Positions 24,334 through 34,473 of a DNA stretch of 64,000 nucleotides are shown in pieces (position 1 is the first letter of the stretch; each line of letters opens with the position of its first letter). The position numbers and the translations under genes are program-made. The stretch covers positions 9,625,501 through 9,689,500 of the forward strand of contig OU612070.1 in NCBI GenBank assembly GCA_914767715.1, written 5' to 3'. Source of the stretch: Membranipora membranacea (Eukaryota > Bryozoa > Gymnolaemata > Cheilostomatida > Membraniporidae). Under the pieces are notes generated by a model. It did no database searches. It saw only the letters and a list, made by a program, of their open reading frames with translations, and was not told the DNA's origin.

Positions 24334-25383
24334 TAGTGATGGCAAATTGTCAGATTTTGGCGAGACGGGACGAGACCGAGACAGCAAGAAAATTCGGGAC
24401 GAGACCGGGACGAGACCGAGACATATAACGATGCCGATAAAACATTCTTCAGATATCACAATTTAAAAGAATGGTGGATATTCATTCACTATCACTAGTG
24501 CAATCAGATTATAGTACATTTGATTCAAGTTGTAACTTATGATCTATAGCAATAAGGATCTATGTTGAAACAGTTTCATCAAATTCTGTCAAGTATTTAT
24601 TGAATTATAGAAAGCCACACGCTCGTGCAGATTTCCACTAATTCTTGCAAATTAAATTTTGTATGAGTATCAGCCTGCCACACATGATTGTCATTGCCCA
24701 AATTTATACTCATGATTTATGGGTGTAATCCTACTGTAATCCTCCTCAGCCAATCTAAAACATAGGCCTATCTATAGTGATAACTAAATAAAATAGTAAA
24801 ACCAAGGAGAAGCTGTTTCTTCTTGTTTATTATACCAACCAGTCAAGTGATCCAGCTTCTGGATATGCTTAGGCTCAACTATCTCCTCATATTTATACAA
24901 TTTGATACCCCATTAGTCATTGTATCCCTTCTCCCTCTTGCCCCAGGTCCAAATCAATGAGAAAGCTCCACATTAATCATCCATTCCATCTTTTTAACAG
25001 AAGTTGTTTACATAGATATGGCCTTGACTTATCAATCAAAACAGACAGCCAATCAATCAAATCTGACAGCCAATCAGATAACATTTCCGTTAAATAATTG
25101 CAGCAAAAGCATGACTAATAACTATCATTCCATTATATCATAGTCAGAATTACATGTGACATCATATAATAACCGTGGTGTAGTGGGTAAGAGCATGGAC
25201 TGCTGATCAGTAGGTCACTGGTTCGAGTCTAGGTTAAGGCAATGTTTTGACCAGCTACTACCATTTACAATGCCAGTGGTCTCGACCTGTAGTAAGAGTT
25301 GTCTGTCTCGACGAGACGAGATACTGTCCCGAGGAGACAAGTCTCGCGAGACCGGGAATTGTCTCGTCTCGTTGCCATCACTA
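24334..25383. mobile_element. Non-autonomous hAT-superfamily transposon, 1050 bp
   Basis: Perfect 12-bp terminal inverted repeats TAGTGATGGCAA / TTGCCATCACTA are flanked by an exact 8-bp target-site duplication ATAGCCAT (24326-24333 and 25384-25391). Copy 2 of the segmental duplication has the uninterrupted site with a single ATAGCCAT at about 46610-46617, which fixes the element ends. Both ends have clustered GAGAC/GTCTC subterminal repeats, a layout typical of hAT transposase-binding regions. There is no transposase ORF, so movement would need an enzyme in trans. The interior has AT-rich sequence and a tRNA-like segment. The 8-bp duplication and TIR start are hAT hallmarks. Confidence 0.95.
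25169..25240 (+). ncRNA. tRNA-like segment (SINE head) inside the hAT element
   Basis: The stretch has an A-box-like GTGGTGTAGTGGGTAAGAGC, an anticodon-arm-like GACTGCTGATCAGTAGGTC and a B-box-like GGTTCGAGTCT, in tRNA order and spacing. TAACC and GGTTA at the ends could pair. Stems are imperfect and the 3' end does not close cleanly, so it is more likely a tRNA-derived SINE fragment than a working tRNA. The anticodon cannot be assigned safely. Confidence 0.6.
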
Positions 25384-25679
25384 ATAGCCATGTCCTATCG
25401 CAAAATCAAATTCATTGCTTCAAACCTTGAATATCAAGTTGTACATATTGATTTTGGAGTTATGTCCTTTATGTGTACGGGGGCACAACTACTGCCATTT
25501 CTACATAATTACGCAAAACTGCTAAGGCAGGGAGTTTGGGACGGTCAAAGGTTGGAGGAGATATTTCTTCTAACATTGATTATGGCAGTATCGTAATTCG
25601 GATTTATCAGATCCTATATTGTCAGTACTTTGTCATTCCAGTCCATTGTCATGCTTTGCCTCAAGACCTAGGACCGGTC

Positions 25680-25817
25680 TCACAAATTGGGATTGTCATA
25701 GGCTATGATAGCTTGTATCTGCTCATTAGGTATAAGACTAAGAATTTTTCGAAGATCAATGAACTCACACTGCTCCTTGTCTAAAAAGTCACTCTCAATA
25801 CAACTAACTATAGTCAA
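25680..25817 (-). CDS. Weak candidate terminal exon
   Basis: After an acceptor-like TTGACTATAG (minus strand) an open frame of about 45 codons reads through DFLDKEQCEFIDLRKILSLI and ends at a TGA. It has plausible codon use and is kept in copy 2 (about 46906-47043) with one Ile-to-Thr change. I do not recognise it, and no partner exon is identified. Confidence 0.25.
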   Translation of the reverse strand: MTIVSCIESDFLDKEQCEFIDLRKILSLIPNEQIQAIIAYDNPNL

Positions 25818-26477
25818 TTAATGTGGCTGGTTGGACTGATAACAGTTACGAGGATTCATTTTATGGTCAACAATTATATTAAATCTTCTAATTTTACTAT
25901 CTTGTTGATAGCAAAATCAGGTTTCAGGTGATACCTGTCTGGAGGGGTAACTACTTTACTTGCAGAGGGGCAGGATTTTCATGTTACATTCCCTTCGCTA
26001 AGTCAGAGGTCTCAAACACAAAAATTAAAAAAAATTAATTAAAAGGTGTATTAAATTTGTATCACGGTACCTCACCAAACAGCGTAACTATGAGATGGTG
26101 AGAGTTTTATGGTGCCTCCAAAATTATGGCACCTTCAGAACTGCAGAGTTGATCTTTGCTGATGCTGTCAACATCGCACAAACCATCTGTTATGTTGATC
26201 AACCTGAAACACAAATTAAAGCTACCTTTTATTTACTGAGTAATGCATAAGATTAGTTAGCAAGACCTTTTTCGTGAAAATGGTTACATTAAACCTTTAG
26301 CCCATAAGAATAAGTGATTTTGTAAGGCTACAATATCAAATCAAACAATTTGGAACAAACAGGTTTTCTCAAAAGCCATTTCAGTGGGCAACAGAGAAAC
26401 TGTGTTAGACAAATCATTGCGATGCGAAGTATTGTCTTACATCAAGTTTCAGTCTTGCTCCATAAATTCCTCTCTCT
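25818..26477. other. Spacer downstream of the tyrosine-tail gene
   Basis: No exon is supported. A minus-strand AATAAA (plus-strand TTTATT at 26228-26233) about 245 bp past the stop at 26478 could be the polyadenylation signal of that gene. Confidence 0.4.
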
Positions 26478-26862
26478 TCAGCTTTTAAGTTTTGTTGGAC
26501 GAAGCTGGTAGTAGCTGCTAGTAGCTGTCACCTCCATTTCAAACTGAAAACAAAAGATTTACTGATACAAGGTATATAACAGAGCACAGGGGGAAAAAAT
26601 TACCAAATTTTAAAAGGTTTCTTGCTCCAATCTCCAATTTCATTACTCTTAACTCTGCCTGCCCAACTTTTTTCATGATGATTATCAGTGGATGATAATG
26701 GAATATATACTACCATTTACCATAAAAGTAATAAGTTTCTTACCAAAGAACGGTAGTTTCTCAACAGCTGACTTGAATAGTCCATCATAATACAGTCAGA
26801 GGTATTGAGATCATCAACTCGGGTGTTCTTCTGATTAACTCCCTTTGATTTCTCCCCTAATC
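26478..26862 (-). CDS. 3' end of a gene with tyrosine-bearing hydrophilic C-terminus, copy 1
   Basis: The penultimate exon (26862-26744, 119 nt) lies between an acceptor TTTTAG and a consensus donor TTTG|GTAAGA. It encodes 39 residues including NTSDCIMMDYSSQLLRNYRS. The terminal exon (26543-26478) follows the acceptor GTTTTCAG in matching phase 0, encodes 21 residues containing TSSYYQLRP, and ends in TGA. The peptide is polar with YxxL-like tyrosine contexts, as in cytoplasmic tails of membrane receptors, but no membrane segment is firmly linked. The exon needs one base from upstream. The exon at 28802-28855 may belong to the same gene, although its phase does not join directly. Confidence 0.6.
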
Positions 26863-27194
26863 CTAAAACTAAAGTAGAACAGAAAATCACTTCTCAATAG
26901 CATCACAATATGGTGTCTCAAAGTATAATGACTATCTAACTAATGTAATTTTTACTTTGCACAATATGATGATTAATTCATCAGGGGGACTAACAATCAA
27001 ATATAACAACAGTGATGAAAAAACCCTTGATGAATGATAAACTGTCATGATCTTGGATTGTCGTCAAGAAACTCAAATACAACTTTAAGGATTATTTTAA
27101 ATAATGGTCTCCATGAGTAAGTATTCATCATTCATTGTAACAAGATTGGTTGTAAAATATAAGGTGCAAGCAGAAGAAACAGCAGACTTGTTAA

Positions 27195-27320
27195 CCAACT
27201 TTTGACTGGTGTGTTGGATAGTCCATCATAACATATTCACAAGCAATCATTTAGCTCAACATCAACGTCTTAGGTCTTCGCCTGATTGACCCACGGGTAT
27301 TTTGGTTTTCTCCTCATAAC
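27195..27320 (-). pseudogene. Decayed copy of the penultimate exon (module 2)
   Basis: Similar to 26744-26862: an acceptor CTTTAG, then GAGGAGAAAACC and later TTATGATGGACTATCC, equivalent to the IMMDYS region. In-frame stops and a lost donor show it is not used. It lies upstream of the intact exon on the minus strand. Confidence 0.5.
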
Positions 27321-27429
27321 CTAAAGAAGGAGAAGACAAACTTTCACATTAACTTCATAATGTTGGGACTACTGGTACAAGGACCATCTATAATGGCTGC
27401 CTTTTAGATGCTGGTATTTGTGATGATTG

Positions 27430-27507
27430 GGTAAATATTCATCATTATTCTGCTGACTGATCTTTCTGTTAACAAGCCGCTTAATTCTAGCCCCATTGAT
27501 TCTCACG
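27430..27507 (-). pseudogene. Decayed copy of the penultimate exon (module 3)
   Basis: A good acceptor TTTCTTGTAG is followed by GAGAATCAATGGGGCTAGAA and, further on, AATAATGATGAATATT, which align to the exon at 26744-26862. The homologous frame has a stop right after the acceptor. Together with module 2 this shows local tandem duplication of one exon. Confidence 0.4.
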
Positions 27508-27961
27508 CTACAAGAAAGTAAATTGACAGTGTGCGGTCATGATTCCGAAAATATCATCAGATTTCAGTATTCATCTTTTTATTAGGCCCTTTATTCTGCT
27601 GCCCAGTCTCATGAAATTGACAAATCAGTTCATCCAGTTAAATAAAAGGGAATTATGGGATATCACATAGAAAACAGCTTGTTGTGCAAAGGCTTGCTTT
27701 TGTCTGTCACGACCATCACTAACCTACAAGTTTTAGTGTTATGCAGTTTGAAGTGATCTTCCCTCCAGATGGATTGGCCACTCCCATTGTCCTTTAATTG
27801 TACTATAGACCGGAAAATATTTGTACCATTGCATGTCTATATGTGACCTTGTCTGAAAATAGAGAAACATAATGTGAGGTGATATGTTTATGTGGATTGT
27901 TCTCCATCACATCCAAACCGAAGCGAACAAGCAATTTGATTGAGTATCTTCAAGTAGCCTG

Positions 27962-28022
27962 GGCAGGCTGTCAGGGATGGGTAGATGGGAGGGGGACATC
28001 CATCCACCCCCGACAGCCTGCC
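27962..28022. repeat. GC-rich hairpin
   Basis: GGCAGGCTGTC (27963) pairs with GACAGCCTGCC (ending about 28022). Inside, GGGATGG can pair with CCATCCACCCC, giving an imperfect stem of about 20 bp in otherwise AT-rich DNA. The same hairpin is intact in copy 2 at about 49188-49247. Confidence 0.6.
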
Positions 28023-28147
28023 ATGGCAAACCCTCAAGATGGTGGTATGACATGGCAATGGACTTCTGAGTACGCGCTATACTATTGATCACTTACTTCA
28101 CTTAGGTTGCAGGATTCCTTCTGAAATATTGTGCCAGTATACTCGTC

Positions 28148-28330
28148 TCATGCTCCCTCCATCTCGACCGATCTTTCCCTCCAGGATTTGATGTCAAAAA
28201 TCTGCAACTGATCAAGAGCTGTCACTCTCCAGGTTTTCTGGGGTCTCCCATGTCTCCTTTTCCCTTCCGGTGCCCAACCCAAACTAGTGTGTGGGATTGA
28301 GCCCTGCCGTCTCAGAGTGTGACCCAGATG
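28148..28330 (-). pseudogene. Non-LTR retrotransposon reverse transcriptase C-terminal tail, copy 1
   Basis: The minus strand encodes LGWAPEGKRRHGRPQKTWR, then a spacer and SWRERSVEMEGA before a stop at 28150-28148. GKRRxGRPxxTWR followed by W..RS....A is the familiar end of many animal non-LTR reverse transcriptase ORFs. Only this tail remains; upstream frames are broken. Copy 2 (49373-49555) has the closer-to-consensus GRPKKTWR but an extra base that shifts the frame. Confidence 0.8.
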
Positions 28331-28801
28331 CTATTGATATGCTGCAATAATCAACATTGTGACACTACTAATTAACCTTGGTCAGTCATAGATTTCTCTA
28401 TCGCAGGGCCATACTTTAGAAATTTGTAGGGAGGCAAAAACCTGAAGGAGTTCAAAGCATCATTAAGAGGGTTAAGGTATGTAAATAACAAATGGAAATC
28501 ACAGAGCAACCATAGATTATTCAATTATAATGTTTTTAGGCCATTCTATTCAGCTTCCCCTTGAAATACAGGCCTGGTATCTATTTCAATTTAGAAGGAG
28601 GCCTAAATTCAACAACATTTATTGTTGGATTTATACTCAAAAATGTCATCAGTGAATCGGTGAAAAGTTGAAGCAGAGGAGGTAAGAATGATAGCTAATA
28701 ATCTGTGCTGCCACTCCAGCCTTGTGAGTATGGTTATGGTACATTGATCAGTAGGATATCACCAGCAATACTACCTATTGAACAGAAGAGAATAAACTCA
28801 C

Positions 28802-28855
28802 CCATTTCTGGTCGCATCTTACTCGGTCATTAGGATTGGATTTACTTCTCATGTA
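28802..28855 (-). CDS. Candidate internal exon, copy 1
   Basis: Between an acceptor CCATCTACAG and a strong donor ATGG|GTGAGT, 18 codons in phase 0 encode YMRSKSNPNDRVRCDQKW. The sequence is identical in copy 2 (about 50028-50081), although the surrounding introns differ by about 1%. It may belong to the gene ending at 26478, but its phase-0 end does not fit the next known exon, so an exon would be missing. Confidence 0.4.
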
Positions 28856-28904
28856 CTGTAGATGGCGAGATAGTGTGAAGATTCTTCTATTCACAGTGAT
28901 TGGG

Positions 28905-28994
28905 ATCAGTTATTTGCAATGCAATGCCATGAAGTAGATAGGCGATCATTGTCACCACTTTCACTATCAGTATTGTTGTGATTGTGTTCACATG
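28905..28994 (-). CDS. Weak candidate exon upstream of 28802
   Basis: A strong acceptor TTTCCCTCTGTCATTTCAG precedes two competing open frames. One is hydrophobic (TTILIVKVVTMIAYLL), which could be a membrane segment. The other is acidic (CEHNHNNTDSESGDNDRLST). No convincing donor settles which is used. The one substitution between copies changes an amino acid in both frames. Confidence 0.25.
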
Positions 28995-29539
28995 CTGAAA
29001 TGACAGAGGGAAACTGAACCATGGCTTGTGTCGTTCTAAAAGTAAGTAAGCGCAGGACTTCTCTGAAGGGTATTTCAAATGAAATCCGCCAAAATCACAG
29101 TTGAGTGAGCAAAACCTGCCAAGGATCACCTTCTCACTAGCTCACTCATTGATGGAACAACAGAAAATTCCGATTGAACTATTTTTTCTAATTGAACGAC
29201 CAAGGGTCCGAGGATTTTGAGCAAAGTGATAGCTATGATCTGGTTAGAATAACATCGCTCATTCTCTTAGGAACCCCATCCTGTTAGCCAGTTTGCTTTA
29301 ATTGAAATAGCTCAAACCATTCAAGACTAGGAAAAATTCTGCTTTATAATAATTTCCACAATTTAGTAGCTAGCTAACAATGGTAAGTTACCCCCAAAAT
29401 ACCTAAACTAAATTCAAGCCAACATTCACTCCTCTAGAAAAGACTGGATATCTAAGAATAATTGCTGACTCACCTATTGATGGCGAGTTGACACAGTGTG
29501 CCCTCCCTCTCTCATAATTCTTTACTTTTTACCAGGTTT

Positions 29540-29660
29540 CCAACGGCTGAAAATTCAAGGTTCCAGGGTTTCCAGGGTTTCCAGTGTTTCCATTTTTTCC
29601 AGGGCCATTGACTTGAAGATCACATGTAGAGTACATTGTCAACATAAAACCCATGTTTGG
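29540..29660 (-). CDS. Weak candidate exon with Gly-X-Y triplets
   Basis: On the minus strand the open frame reads STCDLQVNGPGKNGNTGNPG followed by NPGT, giving five consecutive collagen-like Gly-X-Y triplets. A possible acceptor GATCTTCAAG and donor ACCTG|GTAAAA flank it. The run comes from three CCAGGGTTT-like DNA repeats, so chance is possible. Copy 2 (about 50766-50886) keeps the glycines. Confidence 0.25.
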
Positions 29661-29764
29661 TTGGGTTTATTCAGACATACTGAAATTGAAATAACGTATA
29701 GCGTGAGATAGCCTGTCTTTACAAGCTTTGTTTGGATTTAATAGCGTGTTAAACAGTTTCAAGT

Positions 29765-29815
29765 GTGGACAACTCTCTTCTCGATAGCTCGCGCGCAAGA
29801 GTTGACAAGCTTTGT
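29765..29815. repeat. Copy of the AGCTTGTCAACxC repeat family
   Basis: GTGTGGACAACTCTC, then CGATAGCTCGCGCGCAAGAG and TTGACAAGCTTTGT, match the right arm of the element at 3729-3780. In copy 2 (50980-51032) the same sequence is followed by a long G run. Confidence 0.5.
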
Positions 29816-31733
29816 GGGGGAAGCTACCTAACAAACCAATACACAGTATTTATTCACCTATTTTCTAGGAGGTATCTTTGCATTAAATTGGGCATTCAAT
29901 GTAGTAGACATTCAAACTCCTCTTCAAAAGATATTATAGCGACATTGCCTTAGTGTCGCTGCTAGGAAAAGAATGATATAATTTGCAAGTAAACCGGCCG
30001 ACGCTGGGATCACAATCGTAATCTTAATCTTAATAGTAATGTTCTCACCAGGTACGGGTTAGCAGCTGAATAGTCTGACCCTTTTTGGCTCCTAGGGCTT
30101 CAGAAGAATAGCCGCTCTGTTGTCGGTTCAGCGGAATTCTCCTGCTTTAGTTGCAAAATATCTGCAAGTAACGATGAATATGAATATTATGTAGATGGTG
30201 TAGTAGTGTTTGAATTCAAGTAAAGACATAGGCTTGCTTCTAAACTTCACATAAATTATAGCCAGAGATAACAAAACCAACGGTAATTTTCCAATGTAAG
30301 TATTGTTCTCATCCGACAAAAATACAAATGTAGACACAGAAAACGCCTGCAAAAGCAGACTCACCATATCGCAGCTTTCTCCAGTATATAATAAGTTATG
30401 TTGTTTAATTCAGGGAGCCAAACCCAGTATCAAGATCACAGCCAGATGCCAGCGGGCTAACACATTATTCCCTTTCCATTTTATGGCATCGCTGATCAAT
30501 AAATGTTATGGCACATTGTGTGACACTCTGCTATCATTCCAATGACATCATTCATTATTGTAGAGTTATACTCCCCTTTATTTTGCTAGCCACAGGGTTG
30601 CCTAATCTACAGTGTGCCTCTGTACTAAGTGGAAGCCTGGGTGAGCATCGGGGATCAGCTCATGTGATATGCAGTACTTCTCATACCGGTCTCGCATATC
30701 CATAGCTGTGGATAATGAAGAGCACAGGATCTCATTGACAATTTTCTCTGTAAATTTAGCAACCCATGCTATTGTAAGCGGGAAGTGGCAAGTTACAAGT
30801 CACCAGGTATCACATGAGCAGGATGAGTGATCAGTTGCTGTACTAAGTATAGAATCATCCCCTCCTTGAATATGAGAGCGCAACTTTCACAATAACACAG
30901 TCGAACCTAAAATTCTATCTCTTCATAATAAAGCATACAATGAACATTTGTTGTTGATTGGTGTTTCTAAATTTTCGTGGTATCATAAGCTACAGGAATC
31001 CTTTATAATGGTGGCCGCCAATGCACCCAACCCTCTTCTCTCCTTTGACATGCTAGCATATGGTCATTTTAAGTCTCTTCGCCACCACATTAATACCCGT
31101 AGAGACTGTTTTAGATCTCAGGCTATCAGTATTTTGAATAAATCACTCTTTTAGTTTATTCTCTACATTTTTTGTAGTTTTGTATTCTATGTAAACTACA
31201 AATTGTTTTATCTGCAATCATTAACAGTTTTAGACATCAGCATTCTTATTAACATTCTTTACTGCAGGCAAACCATCTTTTTGTTTCTCAATCACTCCTT
31301 TGAGATAATACAGGTACATAATAAACGTACATACATACAAAGGAAGAAAATTTTGATTGGATTTAAAAATTAAATCATAGGTCACTACTAAATGGTGGTT
31401 GGAAAATTTAATACTTTACTGTGATACTATAATATTCACTTCTCACCGCACAAGCTAACAAGCAACATGTAGCGTCAAGCTCGCTGTGAGTTAATAATAT
31501 ATAAAGTTACACAGAATACAAACTGTTATATCTTCAAGACAGTATTATTATAAATATATCTAACTCCATATCCATGTAAGTCAATCAAGTTATTTTTGAA
31601 GCTTCACACCTTTATTCCACAGTTGTTTGATATTATGGTGACACTGATATTTTTACACACATATATATATATATATATATAAGCTTAAAATCTGAATTAT
31701 GTTGTGGCCTTTAGCTGTGGTAGCTGTAGACTG
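29816..31733. other. Block C spacer downstream of the cysteine-rich gene
   Basis: No confident exon. Hydrophobic frames at 30128-30367 (minus) and 30948-31154 (plus) persist in copy 2 with changes but lack splice support. An (AT)n tract lies at 31660-31680 and is longer in copy 2. Plus-strand TTTATT at 31611-31616 reads AATAAA on the minus strand, 118 bp past the stop of the cysteine-rich gene, a likely polyadenylation signal. Confidence 0.45.
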
Positions 31734-33093
31734 TCAAGCACAAATAACCCGAGCTACAATCCTGCAATTCATGGTGTCACTAACACTGTGCGAGCCACAC
31801 CCCCAGCCGTACCTAACTACAGGGGTAACATCCTCTTCTATGTAGCTGTGTTGAACTCCACCCTCATACATCATCGGTATATCACACTGATAACCTGTTG
31901 GTAACTCCAAAAGGTCATACTGTGCACGCCGTCGAACTTTGTATGTGGGACCATGAGTTATTGTACATCCAGGCCAAATAGATTCTCTCTTGACCCTGCT
32001 CATTGCATGCCGTGCATATCGTTGCGGATAGAACGGGTTGCAAAAAGTTAACTTCTGAATGTTACATCTTTGGCTCCACATAGAGATACTCCGTTTCAAT
32101 CTTCGTGGTCGCTGTCGGTTCATCAGTGATTTGAAGACAAACATATATGTTTGTGTTGGTGTACGTTGGCTTGTTGGTGATGGCCTAGGACTTGTGCATC
32201 TGATGGCGTCCTATATATAAAAATAATCAAGTTGTTTTGTGTGCACTGCGATGCCAGGAATGTAGATACACTATTGCCATTAGATCGATTGGAAGAAACT
32301 GACTATCTGAGTATTGAATATCAAAAAGTGCAATCGACCTTGAGAAGAAATACATTTTTCCTTGGCACTAAACTGATCGACATCATAATATCTCCATATC
32401 ATGACATTTAATCAACAAAACTGAACAGTGTTTACATGTAACTCACTTTCATTGTTGTTTTGGATGTCGGGCTCCTATCATCTCGATAACAGGTGACCTG
32501 TAATTCAAGTTATGAGCAAGTTAAAATAAGCTTATAGATAGAGGAAGCCATTGTTTGTGTGTAGCGTTGTCAATCCCTAGGACTGTGGGACTAACTGATA
32601 AAACAACAATAGCCTATGTTTTATCACAAGGTTAGTATGCAGTGTAAATACAATGCATTTTAGAAGTGAGAGGTCATACATAAATGTAAGGTGCCAGGAG
32701 CTAAACGCAAGGCTCCAATCAACTGTTGGCTGTGACCTTAGACAGTATAGGCCACAAAGACAAGAATATTAAAATAAGTAATATATCTTGAGATTCTTAT
32801 GACAAGGTTACAGATTTCCATTCTTCCAGAAGTTCTACTACACAGCGCACATCAGATGACCGAGCTGCATAGTATGTGATGAGGTACGGGTCTGTGAGAA
32901 ATAACATTTAAGATTGGTACATAAGTATTGTTATCAAGAAGGATTTCTGCGGCATGAAACAGTATTTGAGAGGATGAGTTTATAATGTGTCATCCTGAAT
33001 TAATCTGTACATATACATCAATCTACCAACCTACTAACCTACCTTGCAAACTGATATGAATATCATCAGAAAAGGCAGAGCGTTGAACCTCAT
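31734..33093 (-). CDS. Secreted cysteine-rich protein, four exons, copy 1
   Basis: Predicted exons are 33093-33039, 32891-32812, 32497-32447 and 32210-31734 (663 nt, 220 aa), all bounded by GT/AG and phase-consistent. Residues 1-17 (MRFNALPFLMIFISVCK) form a signal peptide. The middle is Ser/Thr/Pro-rich. RQRPRRLKR is a furin-type dibasic site about two fifths in, and the C-terminal domain of about 120 residues has seven cysteines (motifs QRC, TFC, PGC, YQC, WGCG, MNC, VIC). The exon 1 donor is uncertain: GTAG|GTTAGT keeps phase, while the stronger CAAG|GTAGGT does not. The layout suggests a processed extracellular ligand or cystine-rich factor; I could not match it to IL-17, neurotrophin, Spaetzle or TGF-beta patterns. 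A minus-strand AATAAA lies 118 bp downstream. Confidence 0.7.
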
Positions 33094-34460
33094 TCTGTCA
33101 GCCTTTTGATCGCGAACAGATACAGTGCGACACTTCAGACAGGTTTCTTGTCGTTCAAGCCAAGATATCCTTCACTGAGTTGCTGTGGTTTGCGTTAATC
33201 TTGCGCTGGCAGAAGTTATCAGCCAATAAAGAAGAAGCAAAAAAATTCACATCTATAGTGTCTGATTTGAACACAACATTTACAGTGCTTTTCTGACACA
33301 CTCAGAACTACCGCTGTCAAGTATTTAAAGTATGCTGGTTTTGGGCTGCAATATTTGACACTGAAACATTGCAGGACACACTAGTTATCTAATATTTAAT
33401 GTCGTCGTAAAATTTTGTGATGATTGACACTGTATGACATTCTCAAAGTGTTTGGGTGTTACGGAAAAGACCACCTATGATGACAGTAAGTTTATCTTTT
33501 GTTTGAGTAAGTTGATATAACCAGAGGTCCAAAAATTTGATTAAAAATGATGATTTTTATTGCTTATTGATTCATCTATCTTAGTCTCAGTACCAGACAG
33601 ATATATCTGTGTTAACTGCCTGTACCCAAAGTAGAAACTGAGCAAGTTAGTTTTGGAAAAGAGTCTAATCAAGTGAATTATTCCTGCTCCGTGTCTGTAA
33701 CCTACCTGTTGTATTCTTTGTAACACATGGCGTTCATTACTGTGATTAAATTTAGTGCGCGATACTTTTCTATGTCATCAAAAAAAGTAGCGTGTTTCAG
33801 ATCATTTGAGCTTTTGTTCAATTGGAGTAGCCCTCTCACTAAGCATGTGGAGAAAACTCAGGTATCAGTGTGTGCTCTATAGTTACAGGATGGACGGCGG
33901 ATTTCACCAGCCATGTTTCATCTTGGACGTCTCACAAGATCTGGCCTCAGACCGACAAGGAAAATGGTATCTCCTAGGCGGGGAGGAATCAGGCTTGCCC
34001 TTAGCAAGTCCTAATAATAGCAGCAGGTCTTACCTAGGCCTTATAAACACATGAAACCTAGGCCTTATAAACACATTCAAATTCATTTATTTAAATCATG
34101 TTTTATAATGGAAATTATTTATTTATTTGATAACTCATATTTAACACACAAACGCTCATTTGGGGAACAAAAATGATTCAACTGCAATTATGTGAAATGG
34201 TTTTGGAAATTTTTTTATAGAAGGGGAAAAGCAATATTTAAATTTAATTATCACCTGACACATAAGATGTCGCAATGCGTCAGATAAATTTGATAAATAT
34301 TAGTTATCAAGGTGGGCAGTTCTACTAATGGATTGGTGATCTTTAATAACAAAGGGTGACCCTCATTTGATGAAACTTTTTTTAGCCACAAAACAGAAAC
34401 ATATGAGCTGGAGATGTACATTTAGTTCATCAAGCTAGAGTATCGATAATCTAGTCTAGT
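33094..34460. other. Upstream flank of the cysteine-rich gene
   Basis: No confident gene. A minus-strand stretch ending AACAG|GTAGGT near 33704 could be an exon, but its frame is ambiguous. The plus-strand frame 33806-34054 is broken by an AAA-to-TAA change in copy 2 (near 55227), so it is unlikely to be coding. TTTAAATA-like sequence near 33325 might be a TATA element. Confidence 0.35.
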
Positions 34461-34473
34461 AATCATCCTCATC

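Noticed and set aside
24241-24466. Overlapping ORFs on both strands at the left end of the hAT element
   Set aside because: They span the target site and GAGAC-rich terminal repeats; no transposase motif is present.
30128-30367. Hydrophobic minus-strand frame as a membrane protein
   Set aside because: Its end differs in copy 2 through indels, no splice sites fit, and hydrophobic frames are common in AT-rich DNA.
31734-32144. IL-17, neurotrophin, Spaetzle or TGF-beta assignment for the cysteine-rich protein
   Set aside because: The order and spacing of the seven cysteines, and the lack of the CxC or GCxC end motifs, fit none of these by eye.
33806-34054. 82-codon plus-strand ORF
   Set aside because: Copy 2 has an in-frame TAA from a single A-to-T change near 55227, so it is not maintained.
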